From Haematobia irritans (Eukaryota > Arthropoda > Insecta > Diptera > Muscidae), in the NCBI RefSeq assembly GCF_050003625.1, contig NC_134397.1, positions 200,190,899-200,254,898 on the forward strand: 64,000 nt of DNA. The letters run 5' to 3'. The notes beneath the pieces are model-generated. The model had not been told where the DNA came from and made no database searches. It was given only the letters and a program-made list of their open reading frames with translations. Position numbers and translations under genes: made by a program. Numbering within the stretch: position 1 is the stretch's first letter; the number at the start of each line of letters is the position of its first letter. Shown here piece after piece: positions 10,802 to 23,030 of the stretch.

Positions 10802-11648
10802 TGAATGCAGTGATTTATATTAAAAATGTATCTAAATATAGAGATCATGTCAATAGCTTTGGAAATCTAGTAAAATTCTCTCAAGTTACAAGGAGCTAAA
10901 ATTAACGGGAGGCATTTCTATGATACCCTATTTTCATATATGGGTATAGTAAAAAGTAATCTTTTGTGAAATTAAAGACTATAATGACCGTAGTAAGAAT
11001 GATCATAATTAGATCAAATATGCACCGTTATGTTCTAAAAAAGCAGAAATAGATAAAAATCACTTGGTGACAAGACCGTAGTATTAGGGGGAAGCATAAG
11101 ATCCTCCCAACCAAGCTCCCGCAGCTTCTGGCGATGTCCTACGCAGGAAAAAAATTAACAAAATTTTTTCAATTAAGCTTTTAGTTAAATTTTCAAAAAT
11201 ATTCGGTTAAAAATGTATATGATTATTTGTCATTAGATTAAAAAACCTCAAAAATTAATTGTATCAATTAATTTTTTATTTGCATCAATTAATGTTTTAA
11301 TTGACTTTGGTGATTGATGCAATCATTTCAGTGATTGAAGACATTTCAATTAAAAATTAATTGGAACAATTAATTTCTTCATTGAATTAAAAAGATATTT
11401 ATTCTATAAATCGACCTTTATAGTAGATAATACCCTCTCAATTCATGCCGTCAGTACTGGATTGGCCAACAGTGTTGTAAGTACTGGGTTTTCCCCACGT
11501 TGGGGATATTTTTTCGTAGATGGGGACGACATTTTGAGTTGGGGATTTGGTGGGGAATTACCTTGAATTTGGGATTTTTGTGGAGATGTGGGCCAAGACC
11601 TATTTTAAATCTTTTCGAGTGCACTCGATTCTAAATTTAAGTATTGTT
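10802..11648. other. Spacer with a palindrome-rich ATTAATTG element
   Basis: No gene is seen. About 11148-11404 resembles the elements at 18106-18681 and 56682-56957: an end with GCAGGAAAAAAATTAAC and a body rich in TTAATTGATCAATTAA-like palindromes. Its ends are mutated. About 11470-11570 is a GGGGAT-rich stretch that also occurs at 17820-17870. Confidence 0.45.
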
Positions 11649-13373
11649 ATACCCTCCACCATAGGATGGGGGTATATTAACTTTGTCATTCCGTTTGTAA
11701 CACATCGAAATATTGCTCTAAGACCCCATAAAGTATATATATTCTGGGTCGTGGTGAAATTCTGAGTCGATCTAAGCATGTCCGTCCGTCCGTCCGTCCG
11801 TCCGTCTGTCCGTCAGTCCGGCTGTCCGTCCGTCTGTGGAAATCACGCTAACTTCCGAACGAAACTAGCTATCGACTTGAAACTTGGCACAAGTAGTTGT
11901 TATTGATGTAGGTCGAATGGTATTGAAAATGGGCCATATCGGCCCACGTTTACGTATAGCTCCCATATAAACCGATCCCCAAATTTGGCTTGCGGAGCCT
12001 TCCGGAGCAGCAAAATTCATCCGATCCGGTTGAAATTTGGTACGTGGTCTAAGTATACGGTCTCTAACAACCATGCAAAAATTGTTCCATATCGGTCCAT
12101 AAATATATATAGCCCCCATATAAACCGATCCCCAGATTTGACCTCCGGAGCCTCTTGGAGGGGCAAAATTCATCCGATCCGGTTGAAATTTGGTACGTGG
12201 TGTTAGTATATGGTCTCTAACAACCATGCAAAAACTGGTCCATATCGGTCCATAATTATATATAGCTCCCATATAAACCGATCCCCAGATTTGACATCCG
12301 GAGCCTCTTGGAGGGGTAAAATTCATCCGATCCGTTTGAAATTGGGTACCTGATGTTAGTATACGGTATCTAACAAGCATGCAAAAATTGGTCCATATCG
12401 GTCCATAATTATATATAGCTCCCATATAAACCGATCCCCAGATTTGAACTCTGGAGCCTCTTGGATGAGCAAAATTCATCCGATCCAATTGAAATTTAGT
12501 ACGTGGTGTTAGTATATGGTCTCTAACAACCATGCAAAAATTGGTCCATATCGGTCCATAATTATATATAGCTCCCATATAAACCGATCCCCAGATTTGA
12601 CCTCCGGAGCCTCTTGGAGGAGCAAAAGTCATCCGATGCGGTTGAAATTTGGTACATTTCGTTAGTATATGGCCTCTAACAGCCATGTAAAAATTGTCAA
12701 ATTTTATTACTATAGAAAGTTTTGTCAAAATTTCATTTCTATAGAAAGTTTTGTAAAAAGTTTATTTCTATACCAATGTTTGTCAACATTTTATTTCCAT
12801 AGAAAATTTTGTCAAAATTTTATTTCTATAGAAAATTTTGTAAAAAATTTATTTCTGTAGAAAATTTTGTCAACATTTTATTTCTATAGACAATTTTGTC
12901 AACATTTTATTTCTATAGAACATTTTGTCAACATTTTATTTCTATAGAAAATTTTGTCAACATTATATTTTTATAGAAAATTTTGTCAAAATTTTATTGC
13001 TATAGAAAATTTTGTCAACATTTTACTTCCATAGAAAATTTTGTCAACATTTTATTTCTATAGAAAATTTTGTCAAGTTTTTATTTCTATAGACAATTTT
13101 GTCAAAATTTTATTTCTATAGAAAATTTTGTCAAACTGAATTATATACGTATTTAATCGGCCTTTTTTTTGTTTAATATATACCCCTTATGGACTAACTT
13201 ACAATTTAGAAGACAGTGTTAAAAAGTTTTACGATACCTTGCCATCGGCAAGTGTTATCGCAACCCAAGTAATTCGATTGTGGATGACAGCCTTTAGTAG
13301 AAGTTCCTACGCAATCCATGGTGGAGGGTACATAAGATTCGGCCTGGCCGAACTTACGGCCGTATATACTTGT
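11649..13373 (+). repeat. mini-me-like element, subfamily A, full length
   Basis: The head hairpin TATACCCTCCACCATAGG is at 11650, the GTCC/GTCT tract at 11780-11834 and the conserved TATCGACTTGAAACTTGGCA at 11868. Five body units of about 152 bp follow (CATATAAACCGATCCCCA at about 11966, 12118, 12270, 12424 and 12576), then a 29-bp array (12690-13137) and the tail with CCATGGTGGAGGGTAC, GGCCTGGCCG and ACTTGTT. This is the clearest head-to-tail example in the window. The 287-residue frame on - follows the 153-nt repeat and is not a gene. Confidence 0.85.
12690..13137. repeat. 29-bp satellite array inside mini-me A
   Basis: About 15 copies of the unit TTTTGTCAAAATTTTATTTCTATAGAAAA (reverse complement of the 45 kb arrays), mostly one or two changes apart. 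Confidence 0.9.
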
Positions 13374-13896
13374 TCATCTTGGGCTTATAGAAACCGTAGT
13401 TTTTATCCAATTTGCCTGAAATTGGAAATCTAGAGGTATTTTAGGACCAAAAAATGGTGTGCCAAAACTCGTGAGTATCGGTCCAGGGTTTGGTATATTC
13501 CCCATATAGGCCGATCTCCCGATTTTACTTCTTGGGCTTATAGAAACAGTAGTTTTTATCCATTTTGCTTGAAATTGGATATCTAGAGGTATTTTAGGAC
13601 CATAATAAGGTATACGAAAAATGGTGAGTATCGGTCCAGGGTTTTGTATATCCCCCATATATACCGATCTCCCGAATTTACTTCTTGGGCTTATAGAAAC
13701 CGTAGTTTTTACCCAATTTGCCTAAAATTGGAAATCTAGAGGTATTTTAGGATTATAAAGATGTATGGCGCAAATAGTGAGTATCGGTCCACGTTTTGAT
13801 ATAGCCCCCATATAGACCGATCTCCAGATTTTACTTCTCGGGCTCAAAGAAACCGTAGTTTTTATACTATTGGAAATCTAGAGGTATTTTAGGACA
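13374..13896 (+). repeat. mini-me B internal fragment
   Basis: Three to four B body units of about 155 bp (CTTGGGCTTATAGAAACC... CCATATAGGCCGATCTCCCG), without head or tail, between two A elements. Confidence 0.75.
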
Positions 13897-13898
13897 AT

Positions 13899-16800
13899 AA
13901 CAAGTATATACGGCCGTAAGTTCGGCCAGGCCGAAGCTTATGTACCCTCCACCATGGATTGCGTAGAAACTTCGACGAAAGACAGTCATCCACAATCGAT
14001 TTACTTGGGTTGTGGTATCTTAAAACTTCTTAACATCGTTTTATAATTTGTGAGTTAGTCCATACGTGGATTATACTAGACAAAAAAGGTATGTATAGGT
14101 AAGTGTACAAATAATTACGAATCGATATGGACTTTTGCACTGTACGTAGAGAGCCAGAATTGAAATATGGGGGTCGCTTATATGGGGGCTATATACAATT
14201 ATGAACTTGATATGGACCAATTTTTGTGTGATTGGGGATCGATTTATCTGAGGGATAGATATAACTATAGACCGATATGGACCTAGTTAGGCATGGTTGT
14301 TAACAGCCACATATTAGCACAATGTATCAAATTTCAACTGACTAGGATGGAATTTGCTCTTCCAAGAGGCTCCAAAACCACATCTCGGGATCGATTTATA
14401 TGGGGGCTATATATAGTTATGGACTGATATGGACCACTTTTGGCATGGTTATTATATATCATATACTACCACAGCGTACCAAATTTCAAGCAGATCGGAT
14501 GAATTTTGCTTCTCCAAAAGGCACCGGAGGTCAAATCTGGGGATTGGTTTATATGGAAGATATATATAATTATGGACTGATAGGAACCAATTCCTGCATG
14601 GATGTTGGATACCATATACTAACATCACGTACCAAATTCCAACCGAATGGGAAGAATCTTGCTCTTCCAAGGGGCTCTGGAGGTCAAATCTGGGGATCGG
14701 TTTATATGGGACCTATATATAATTATGGACCGATATCGACCAATTTTTGCATGGGAGTTTGAGGCCATATATATTAACACCACGTACCAAATTTCAACTG
14801 AATCAGATGAATTTTGGTCTTCCAAGAGGTTCCTGAGGTCAAATCTGGTGATCGGTTTATATGGGGGCTATATATAATTATGAACCGATGTGGACCAATT
14901 TGTGCATGGTTGTTAAAGACCATATACTAACATCAAGTACCAAATTTCAGCCGGATCGGATGAAATTTGCTTCTCTTAGAGGCCTCGCAAGCCAAATCGG
15001 GGGATCGGTTTATATGGGAGCTATATATAATTATGGACCGATGTGGACAAATTTTTGCATGGTTATTAGAGACCGTATACTTACACTATGTACCAAATTT
15101 CAGCCGGATCGGATGAAATTTGCTTCTCTTAGAGGCCTCGCAAGCCAAATCGGGGGATCGGTTTATATGCACGCACAGAAAAAACATGTTTGGACATGGT
15201 TGCCGCATCCATTTAATGTTTATTTAGAGTATGTAATTGTCGCGAAAACCATGTATTTTGTCTTTGTAAAAATAATTTTCGAGCGGAGAAAAATATATGT
15301 TGGCAATAAGCATTTAAATGGTTCTCAAATGCCGCAAACATGTTCTATTATTTAAATGATAGAATTTGAGACCATTATATGGTCAGGAAAATCATGTATC
15401 TGACCATTCAATTTTTTTTACTTTTTTGCAGAGAAAAAAGTATTTTTATAGTTTACGTGTAGACATGTCTACAACCATTACATGGCCATAAAGACCATGT
15501 ACATTGTTTTCGTGACCATTTAATTTTTTAATTTTTTTGCAGCGACAAGAATTTTATAAAAACATTGAGCAGGTACACACGATTTTCATTTTGCGCGTCA
15601 GTCGTGTGGTGATTGTTTCTTGGAATGGACGGAGAATACGGAATTATTGTGTTTTGTGTTAATTTATTTATTCAGAAATGGCACGTGGTTTTATGTGAAT
15701 ACAAAAAAGGAAAGTGTAATTGAAAAAAATATACCTGGTTTTTGTTCTGCATTTTGATATATGGTATAATTTATTTTTATTTGCAGTTACATCATGTCTG
15801 CGTTTGTACATTTGATGGGCACGAAGTAAATATGGAATGATTACTAATTGTTGAAATTGAATCACACTAGAGTGTGTAAAAATATGTGAAGTTTGCTTTC
15901 ACGACATTATAAATACAAATAAACAATGAATTAATTTATAAATAAATAAAAACAAATAAATAAAGTTGATTTTGTGTTTTCTTTTCTCAAGTGGCGTCCT
16001 TTTTTCGACGACGAAAAAAGTTTTTTCATAAAAATCAAAACATTTTAGGTTGTGACCATGTTCTTTTAACTAGAAGAAAAACATTTTTGACGAATAACAT
16101 AACATTTTAGATCGTGACCATTGTCTTTTAATGGAAACAAAATTCTTTTTATCAATATAATAACATTTTAGATGAGGACAATTGTATTTTTCTTAGAACC
16201 ATGTTCACTGAGCCAACATGGTTGCAGGTTAAAATGTTACATGGTCGCCGCAAAAATAGCTGCTATCATATTATTTTGCTCTTCGAATATGATTGTGGCA
16301 ATCATGTTTCTTCTCTGCGTGTGGGGACTATATATAATTATGGACCGATGTCGACCAATTTTTGCATGGTTGTTAGAGATTATATACTAACACCATGTAC
16401 CATGTGTGATCGGTTTATATGGGGGCTATATATAATTATGCACCGATGTGGACCAATTTTTGCACAGTTGTTAGAGACCATATACTAACCATATACTATA
16501 TACCATGTACCAAATTTCAACCGGATCGGATGAAATTTTCTTCGCTTACAGGCTCCATAAGCCAAATCTGGGGATCGGTTTATACGGGGGCTATATATAA
16601 TTATGGACCGATGTGAACCAATTTTTGCATGGTTATTAGAGACCATATACTTACACCATGTACTAAACTTCAGCCGGATCGGATGAAATTTGCTTCTCTT
16701 AGAGGCTCTGCAAGCCAAATCTGGGATCGGTTTATATGAGGGCTATATATAATTATTGACCGATGTGGACCAATTTTTGCATAGTTATTAGAGGCCATAT

Positions 16801-17331
16801 ACTAACGCCATGTACCAAATTTCAGCCGGATCGGATGAAATTTGCTTCTCTTAGAGGCTCCGCAAGCCAAATCTGGGGATCGGTTTATATGGGGGCTATA
16901 TAATTATGAACCGATGTGGACCAATTTTTGCATGGTTGCTAAGGATCTTATACTAACACCATGTACCAAATTTCAGCCTAATCGCATGAATTTTGCTTCT
17001 CTTAGAAGCTCCGCAAGCCAAATTTGGGGGTCCGTTTATATGGGGGCTATACGTAAAAGTGGACCGATATGGCCCATTTGCAATACCATCCGACCTACCT
17101 CAATAACAACTGCTTGGACCAAGTTTCAAGTCGATAGCTTGTTTCGTTCAGAAGTTAGCGTGATTTCAACAGACGGACGGACGGACCGACGGACATGCTC
17201 AGATCGACTCAGAATTTCACCACGACCCAGAATATATATACTTTAAGGGGTCTCAGAGCAATATCTCGATGTGTTACAAACGGAATGACAAAGTTAATAT
17301 ACCCCCATCCTATGGTGGAGGGTATAAAAAG
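13899..17331 (-). repeat. mini-me A, long copy split by a CAC...GTG element
   Basis: Reverse orientation, with the tail at 13899-13960 (GGCCAGGCC) and the head hairpin at about 17296-17331 (CCCCCATCCTATGGTGGAGG). The GACGGACGG tract is at 17172-17193. Body units of about 152 bp run on both sides of the insertion at 15170-16321. Confidence 0.8.
15170..16321. mobile_element. CAC...GTG non-autonomous element, 1.15 kb
   Basis: Left end CACGCACAGAAAAAACATG, right end CATGTTTCTTCTCTGCGTG, with flanking TG on both sides (15168-15169, 16322-16323). The undisturbed host unit reads 'tatatgggg' with one TG. Motifs ACATGGT/ACCATGT recur through the interior. Open frames in it are short and I recognise no protein. 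Confidence 0.75.
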
Positions 17332-17805
17332 GTATTCCGAAATGATGAGTATTGATATAGCGTTCATATAGACCGATCTCCAGATTTCACTTCCTGGACT
17401 TATAGACACCGTAGTTGTTGTCCAATTTGCCTGAAATTGAAAATCTGGATGGTTTAGGACTATAAATAGGTGTGCATTTTCTTGCACACTTACAAGAGAT
17501 GTTAATGATCCCTCTAAAACAGAAATTAGAGTAGTACATTGTAATTCGTTAATTTGGCCTTTAAAAGACTTTGAATTGCTTAAATAAATGGAAATAAATG
17601 GTTCTTATAAATCCAGAAGCTGATATAGTCTTCATAGGTAAAATCTTTAGATTTATCTTCGGAAAGTGTAATATTTGAACTGATCTATTTGGGAGAATAT
17701 CTGTCTTCAAACCCCCTTAAAATTTCATATAACATTTGATTCATGTTGGTGGGTATTTAAGATTCGGTCCGGCCGAACTTACTGCTGAATACACTTGTTT
17801 TTCTT
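17332..17805 (+). repeat. mini-me B, 3' half
   Basis: Starts within a B body unit and ends in the B tail: GGTGGGTATTTAAGATTCGG, CCGGCCGAAC and ACTTGTTT. Confidence 0.75.
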
Positions 17806-18076
17806 AAAAACTTGTCAAAAATTTATTGGGGAATTTTATATTAAACTGGGGATATTTGGGGATAAAAGAGTACCAATTTGAACATAATGGCCAGAAATAT
17901 ACTGGCAACAATGTTCGCTAACGTTTTCTATGGCTCACCGCGTTTTGACAACGACCGTTTTCATTTTATGCAAAGAGAACGAAAATGTGAAGCGAAACTG
18001 CGTCAGTAGGTGGCTGTCATTAGGAAAATTTCTGTTTAGTTTTTTTGTAGAAGACAAATTTTCGTCCTCTTGTGTT
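17806..18076. other. Spacer, nothing recognised
   Basis: Begins with GGGGAT-rich sequence like 11490-11570. Open frames on both strands at 17930-18175 overlap each other and show no known domain. Confidence 0.4.
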
Positions 18077-19552
18077 TTTATACCCTGCGCCACACTGTGG
18101 AACAGCACAGAAAAAAATATCACCAAAATATTTCCAACTAAAAAGTTAATTGAAGTTGAAAATTTTTTCAATTAATATATTAATTGATACAATTAACTTT
18201 TTAATCATGATAGAAACATTAAGTTAATTAAGTCAATGATTGAAATTTTTAAAATGTTTAATTAAAAAATTAATTGATACAATTAACTTTTTAATCAAAT
18301 TCGGAAGACTAATTCAGTTAAAAAAAGTGCTGATTTTTTTTTTACTTTTTTAATTAAAAATATATTTCAAACAATCATTTGTTAATCCAAATAAAAACTC
18401 TAAGCCAATCTAACTAAGTAGTTAAAAAAATAGTTACCTTTTTTAATTAATAAATTAATTGCGTTTTGCAATCAACATCAATTAAATTTTTAATTGAATC
18501 CATTAAAAAATTAATTGAATTTTGCTGAAAAAATCAATTAATTTTTTAATCAAGAATTTTTTCTATGCCCAATTAAAACTGTGATTGATACTATCATTTT
18601 CGTGATTGAAGACATTTCAATTAAAAAATTAATTGGATCAATTAATTTGGTGATTGAATCAGAGAAAAATTTTTTTGTGTGAGGGTATTATAAGTTAGTG
18701 CATATGTTTGTAACTCCCAGAAGGAGACGAGATAGACACATGGTGTCTTTGGCAATAATGCTCAGGGTGGGTCCCTGAGTCGATAAAACCATGTCCGTCC
18801 GTCTGTCTGTGAACACAATTTTGTGATCAAAGTCTATGTCGCAATTTAAGTCCAATCGCCTTCAAATTTGGCACATGTTCCTAATTTGGGTCAGAATAGA
18901 ACCCTATTGATTTTGGAAGAAATCGGTTCATATTTAGATATAGCTCCCATATATATCTTTCGCCCGATATGGACTTATATGGCCCCAGAAGCCAGAGCTT
19001 TCGGCCAATTTGTTTGAAAATTTGCACTAGGAGTACAATTAGTAATATAGTCATGTGTGGCAAATTTGATTGAAATCGGTTCAGATTTAGATATATCTCC
19101 CATATATATGTTTTTCTGATTTCGACAAAAATGATCAAAATACCAAAATTTTCCTTGTTAAATCGCCACTGCTTAGTCGAAAAGTTGTAAAAATGACTAA
19201 TTTTCCTAAACTTCTAATACATATATATCGAGCGATAAATCATGAATAAACTTTTGCAAAGTTTCCTTAAAATTGCTTTAGATTTAAATGTTTCCCATAT
19301 TTTTTTACAAATGTTGTGTTCCACCCAAGTGCATTAGCCTGCTTAAATTTTTCAGCCTATAGATTTTGTAGAAGTCTATCAAATTCTGTCCAAATCGAGT
19401 GATATTTAAATGTATGTATTTGGGACAAACCTTTACATATATCCCCCAACACATTTGACGGATGTGATATGGTATCGAAACTTTAGATCTACAAAGTGGT
19501 GCAGGGTATAATATAGTCGGCACCGCCCAACTTTAGACTTTGCTTACTTGTT
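18077..19552 (+). repeat. mini-me-like element, subfamily C, complete, with insertion in its head
   Basis: The head TATACCCTGCGCCACACTGTGG is at 18079; it is split by 18106-18681 and resumes as GGGTATTATAAGTTAGTGC. The (GTCY) tract is at 18790-18810, followed by C body units and the tail CAGGGTATAATATAGTCGGC, then TTGCTTACTTGTT. Confidence 0.8.
18106..18681. mobile_element. CAC...GTG element rich in ATTAATTG palindromes
   Basis: Left end CACAGAAAAAAATATC, right end AAATTTTTTTGTGTG, flanked by AG on both sides (18104-18105, 18682-18683). The intact C head at 42560-42590 (GTGGAACAGGGTATTATAAG in reverse) gives the empty site. The interior is repeated TTAATTGATNCAATTAA palindromes. Confidence 0.75.
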
Positions 19553-19690
19553 ATTCTCTCTGGTTGATGTTGTAAGTACGTGATTCTCTAAGTTGAATTT
19601 GTTGCGATTAAACAACGACTCGCCGACACGGTTGCCAATGCTAGTAGAATTCTACCAAAAATTTGTTAAATTTGTTATTGTTTGGTAGAT
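19553..19690. repeat. Left part of the 29-bp-array element
   Basis: GTTGCCAATGCTAGTAGAATTCTACC and following sequence match the left flank of the array at 45030. The right part continues at 22549 after the LINE insertion. Confidence 0.6.
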
Positions 19691-20695
19691 GCTGGATTTC
19701 ATCCTACTTGTCTGACAGGGTTCAATGCGTTATGTTTAAGGGTCGAACATCTCGTAAGATATCGGTTACATCTGGGGTTCCTCAGGGAAGCCATATCGGA
19801 CCAGTACTGTTCGCTCTTTATCTTGACGATTTGTCATCGGCCATCCATCATTCAAATATATTGATGTATGCGGATGATGTGAAATTATTTTCGTCCATTA
19901 GTACGACGGTAGACTCTTGTCGTTTACAGGGAGATCTGGATCTGGTTGTTCGCTGGTGGAATGTGTCTCAATTTCGGCAAATGCAAGAAGATGACCTTCT
20001 TTCGGTCCAATGCTTTATTGACGGAATATTATATTGACAACGTTAAATTGGAAGACGTTCAAATATTTAATGATTTAGGTGTGTTATTTGATCGCAGACT
20101 GAAGTTTGATTCTCATGTTGAGTCAATTGTCTACAGGGCTATGTCCACACTGGGTTTCATTAAGAGATGGTCGAGGGAATTTAATGATCCTTACCTTTCG
20201 AAACGTATCTATACCTCACTTGTCCGTCCGATCCTGGAATATGCGTCTGTCGTTTGGTCTCCCAGTTATCAATGTTATGTTGATAGAGTTGAATCGGTTC
20301 AGAAGAGATTTCTACTTTTTGCGTTACGTGGTTTAGGTTGGACTGATCCTCTAGATCTCCCTCCTTATGTAAATCGCTTGAAATTGATAGATTTACCGAC
20401 TCTGGAGCGAAGACGTTTAGTGTTTGATGTAATTTTTATTAGTAGACTCCTGAAAGGTGAAATCAACTCACAGCAATTGATTAGTAAACTTGACATTAAT
20501 GTTCCTTCACGTGTTACGCGACAATACATTCCATTGAAACTACCCGTCGTTAGAAATAATTACGAGGAACACAGTTCCTTTTACCGCCTCTGTAGACATT
20601 ACAATGAATTTAGCAACGTATTTGATTTATCTGATCCGATTCATATTGTTAAACGAGTTTTGATACACGTCGTCCAGCATCGTACACCACTTTAA
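19691..20695 (+). pseudogene. Jockey-like reverse transcriptase fragment
   Basis: Covers the second half of the polymerase: WISSYLSDR, VTSGVPQGSHIGPVLFALYL and the catalytic YADD in MYADDVKLF (about 19865). It then shifts frame near 19950-19985 to CLNFGKCKKMTFFR and continues to LVRPILEYASVVWSP (20220) and the end at TAA 20693-20695. The frameshift and the missing endonuclease and first polymerase half mean it is inactive. Confidence 0.85.
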
Positions 20696-21040
20696 GCTTT
20701 GCCATGGAACTTAGTTATAATTCTACCTAAGTCTTTACCCCGTACCCTGGAAAATTGGCTGTCTCGAGAACTGTTCCAGTAAAATTCTCTCCTGTTCTGA
20801 TCGCATCACTGTTCCTGCCTTCCAAGTTGTTCCTGCTAACCTATATCATCTGTCAGCAAATTGTTCCTGCCTCTACCGTTCTATTTGTCTCTTCAATTTA
20901 CTGCTTCCTGATTTACTGTTTCCTGATTGTTGTCTCACCAATTCCTATAATCTGATGGATTCGAATGTTCCTGTCACCAGCTTACATTTTTGTTCCCGTT
21001 TGTGACAATCCCGTTATTATGCCAACGTACACCAGTTTTT

Positions 21041-22323
21041 TTTTATACCCACCACCATAGAATGGTGACGGGGTATAATAAGTTTGTCATTCCGTTTGTA
21101 ACGCATCGAAATATCGATTTCCGACTATATAAAGTATATATATTCTTGATCAGGGAGAAATTCTAAGACGATATAAGCATGTCCGTCTGTCCGTCTGTCT
21201 GGCTGTCTGTTGTAATCACGCTACAGCATTCAATAATGGAGCTATCGTCCTGAAATTTGGCACAGAATCGTCTTTTGTCTGCGCGCAGGTCAAGTTCGAA
21301 GATGGGCTATATCGGGCCATGTTTTGGTATAGCCCCCATATAAACCGACCTCCCGATTTGGGGTCTTTCGCTTATAGAAACCGTAGTTTTCATCCAATTT
21401 GCGCGAAATTGAAAATCTAGAGATATTTTGGGACCTTGAAGAGGTGTGCCAAAAATGGTGAGTGTCGGTCCATGTTTTGGTATAGCCCCCATATAAACCG
21501 ACCTCCCGATTTGGGGTCTTTCGCTTATAGAAACCGTAGTTTTCATCCAATTTGCGCGAAATTGAAAATCTAGAGATATTTTGGGACCTTGAAGTGTGCC
21601 AAAAATGGTGAGTGTCGGTCCATGTTTTGGTATAGCCCCCATATAAACCGACCTCCCGACTTTACTTCTTGGGATTATAGAAACCGTAGTTTTTATCCAA
21701 TTTGCCTGAAATTGGAAATCTAGAGGTATTTTTGGGCCATAAAGAGGTGTGCCGAAAACGGTTAGTATCGGTCGGTATTTTAGTATAGCCCCCATAAGAA
21801 CGATTTCCCGATTTAACTCCTTAGGTTTCTAGAAACCGTAGTTTTTATCCGATTTGCCTGAAATTGTAAATATTCTCATATTTAAGGCTCACAAAAACGT
21901 GTATCGGATTAAGTTTTTATCGGTCCATTTGGTAATGCCTCCATATAGACCAATTTCACTTCTTGTGAGTATAGAAGGCGCACTGATCATGAAAATTGCG
22001 TGAAACTCAATGTAAAATTTCCAGATTTTATTTTTCGGGTGAAAATCTACAGATTTAAAATTTCAAATCAAGACGTTATTTTATAATTTTCTTGCACACT
22101 TACAAGAGATGTTAATGATTCCTCTAAAACTCAAACAAAAATGGTTCTTATAAATCCAGAATCTGATATAATCCTCATAGGTGAAATCTTTAAATGTATC
22201 TTCGGGAAGTGTCCTCAAGTCCTCAAGCCCTCCTGAAATTTCAAAGGAAATCCTAATATTTGGTTCATGGTGGTGGGTATTTAAGATTCGGCCCGGCCGA
22301 ACTTACTGCTGTATATACTTGTT
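21041..22323 (+). repeat. mini-me-like element, subfamily B, full length
   Basis: The head TATACCCACCACCATAGAATGG is at 21044 and TATATATATTCTTGATCAGG at 21135, followed by the GTCCGTCTGTCC tract. There are three to four body units of about 155 bp, a long unique 3' part and the tail GGTGGTGGGTATTTAAG with the GGCCCGGCC palindrome and ACTTGTTT. It is a reference copy for the interrupted B element at 5430-8866. Confidence 0.85.
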
Positions 22324-22589
22324 TCTTCTCAACTTCTTTTTTTCTGGTCGTAATTGTCACATTTTAAAGAAGTTGAGTCTATCTATTTTGTTCATTTTAT
22401 CCAGTTTTTTTATCCTTACTTAATTTTTTTCTGGTCCTCATATTTTGTTTAACGTTAAAATAATTATGAACTTATTGTACTAATGAATTTATCTTCAAGC
22501 TAGCTTACCATAGATGAATGAATAAATAAATAAATAAAATCTTGATGTTTTGGTAGATTTTGAAAAATATTCCTCTCCAATTAAGAAAT

Positions 22590-22760
22590 GACAAAATTTT
22601 ATGTAGAAATAAAATGTTGACAAAATATTCTATAGAAATAAAATTTTGACAAAATTTTCTATAGGAATAAAATTTTGACAAAGTTTTCTATAGAAATACA
22701 ATTTTAACAAAATAGAATTAAATTTGTACAAAATTGTCTATAGAAATAAGATAGAAACTT
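22590..22760. repeat. 29-bp satellite array
   Basis: Five to six copies of the TTTTCTATAGAAATAAAA unit following ATATTCCTCTCCAATTAAG, as at 45130. Confidence 0.85.
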
Positions 22761-22958
22761 GGTACATCAGTTTTGTTGCGTTGCACCGATAAAAAAAATT
22801 GAAACATCAAAGTCAACTTTTCGACTTTGAAAGATATTGAATGTGATTAGTTTGCTTGCCTGGTTGTGTTTCAACTTCATAAAATCGACTTCTTCAAGTT
22901 TTCAAAAATCTAAAAGTCTACATTTAGTAGTTCATAGTTCAAATTACGATTTTAATTC

Positions 22959-22968
22959 TTTATTTATT
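22959..22968 (-). terminator. Cystatin 2 polyadenylation signals
   Basis: On the minus strand, overlapping AATAAA motifs (ATAATAAATAAAG) about 65 bp after the stop at 23031. Confidence 0.6.
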
Positions 22969-23030
22969 ATTCATTTTTTTAACCTCTATATGAGTTAGAA
23001 TAATTCAACATAATTTTGTAAAAATAAATT

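Larger units (their letters stand above)
19691..22548 (+). mobile_element. 5'-truncated jockey-group LINE, with a mini-me nested in its 3' UTR
   Basis: Flanked by a 10-bp duplication TTTGGTAGAT (19681-19690, 22549-22558). It contains part of a reverse transcriptase and a 3' untranslated region ending in AATAAATAAATAAATAAAA. That region is split by mini-me B at 21041-22323. No RNase H follows the polymerase, consistent with the jockey/CR1 side of the non-LTR elements. Confidence 0.8.

Noticed and set aside
11865..12728. Long open frames rich in 'MGAIYNYGP', 'FQPDRM' and similar in many places
   Set aside because: They follow the 152-153-bp mini-me body unit, occur on both strands, and start and stop arbitrarily; not called as genes.
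17930..18175. Open frames of about 80 codons on both strands
   Set aside because: They mirror each other over the same interval and match nothing I recognise; likely chance.
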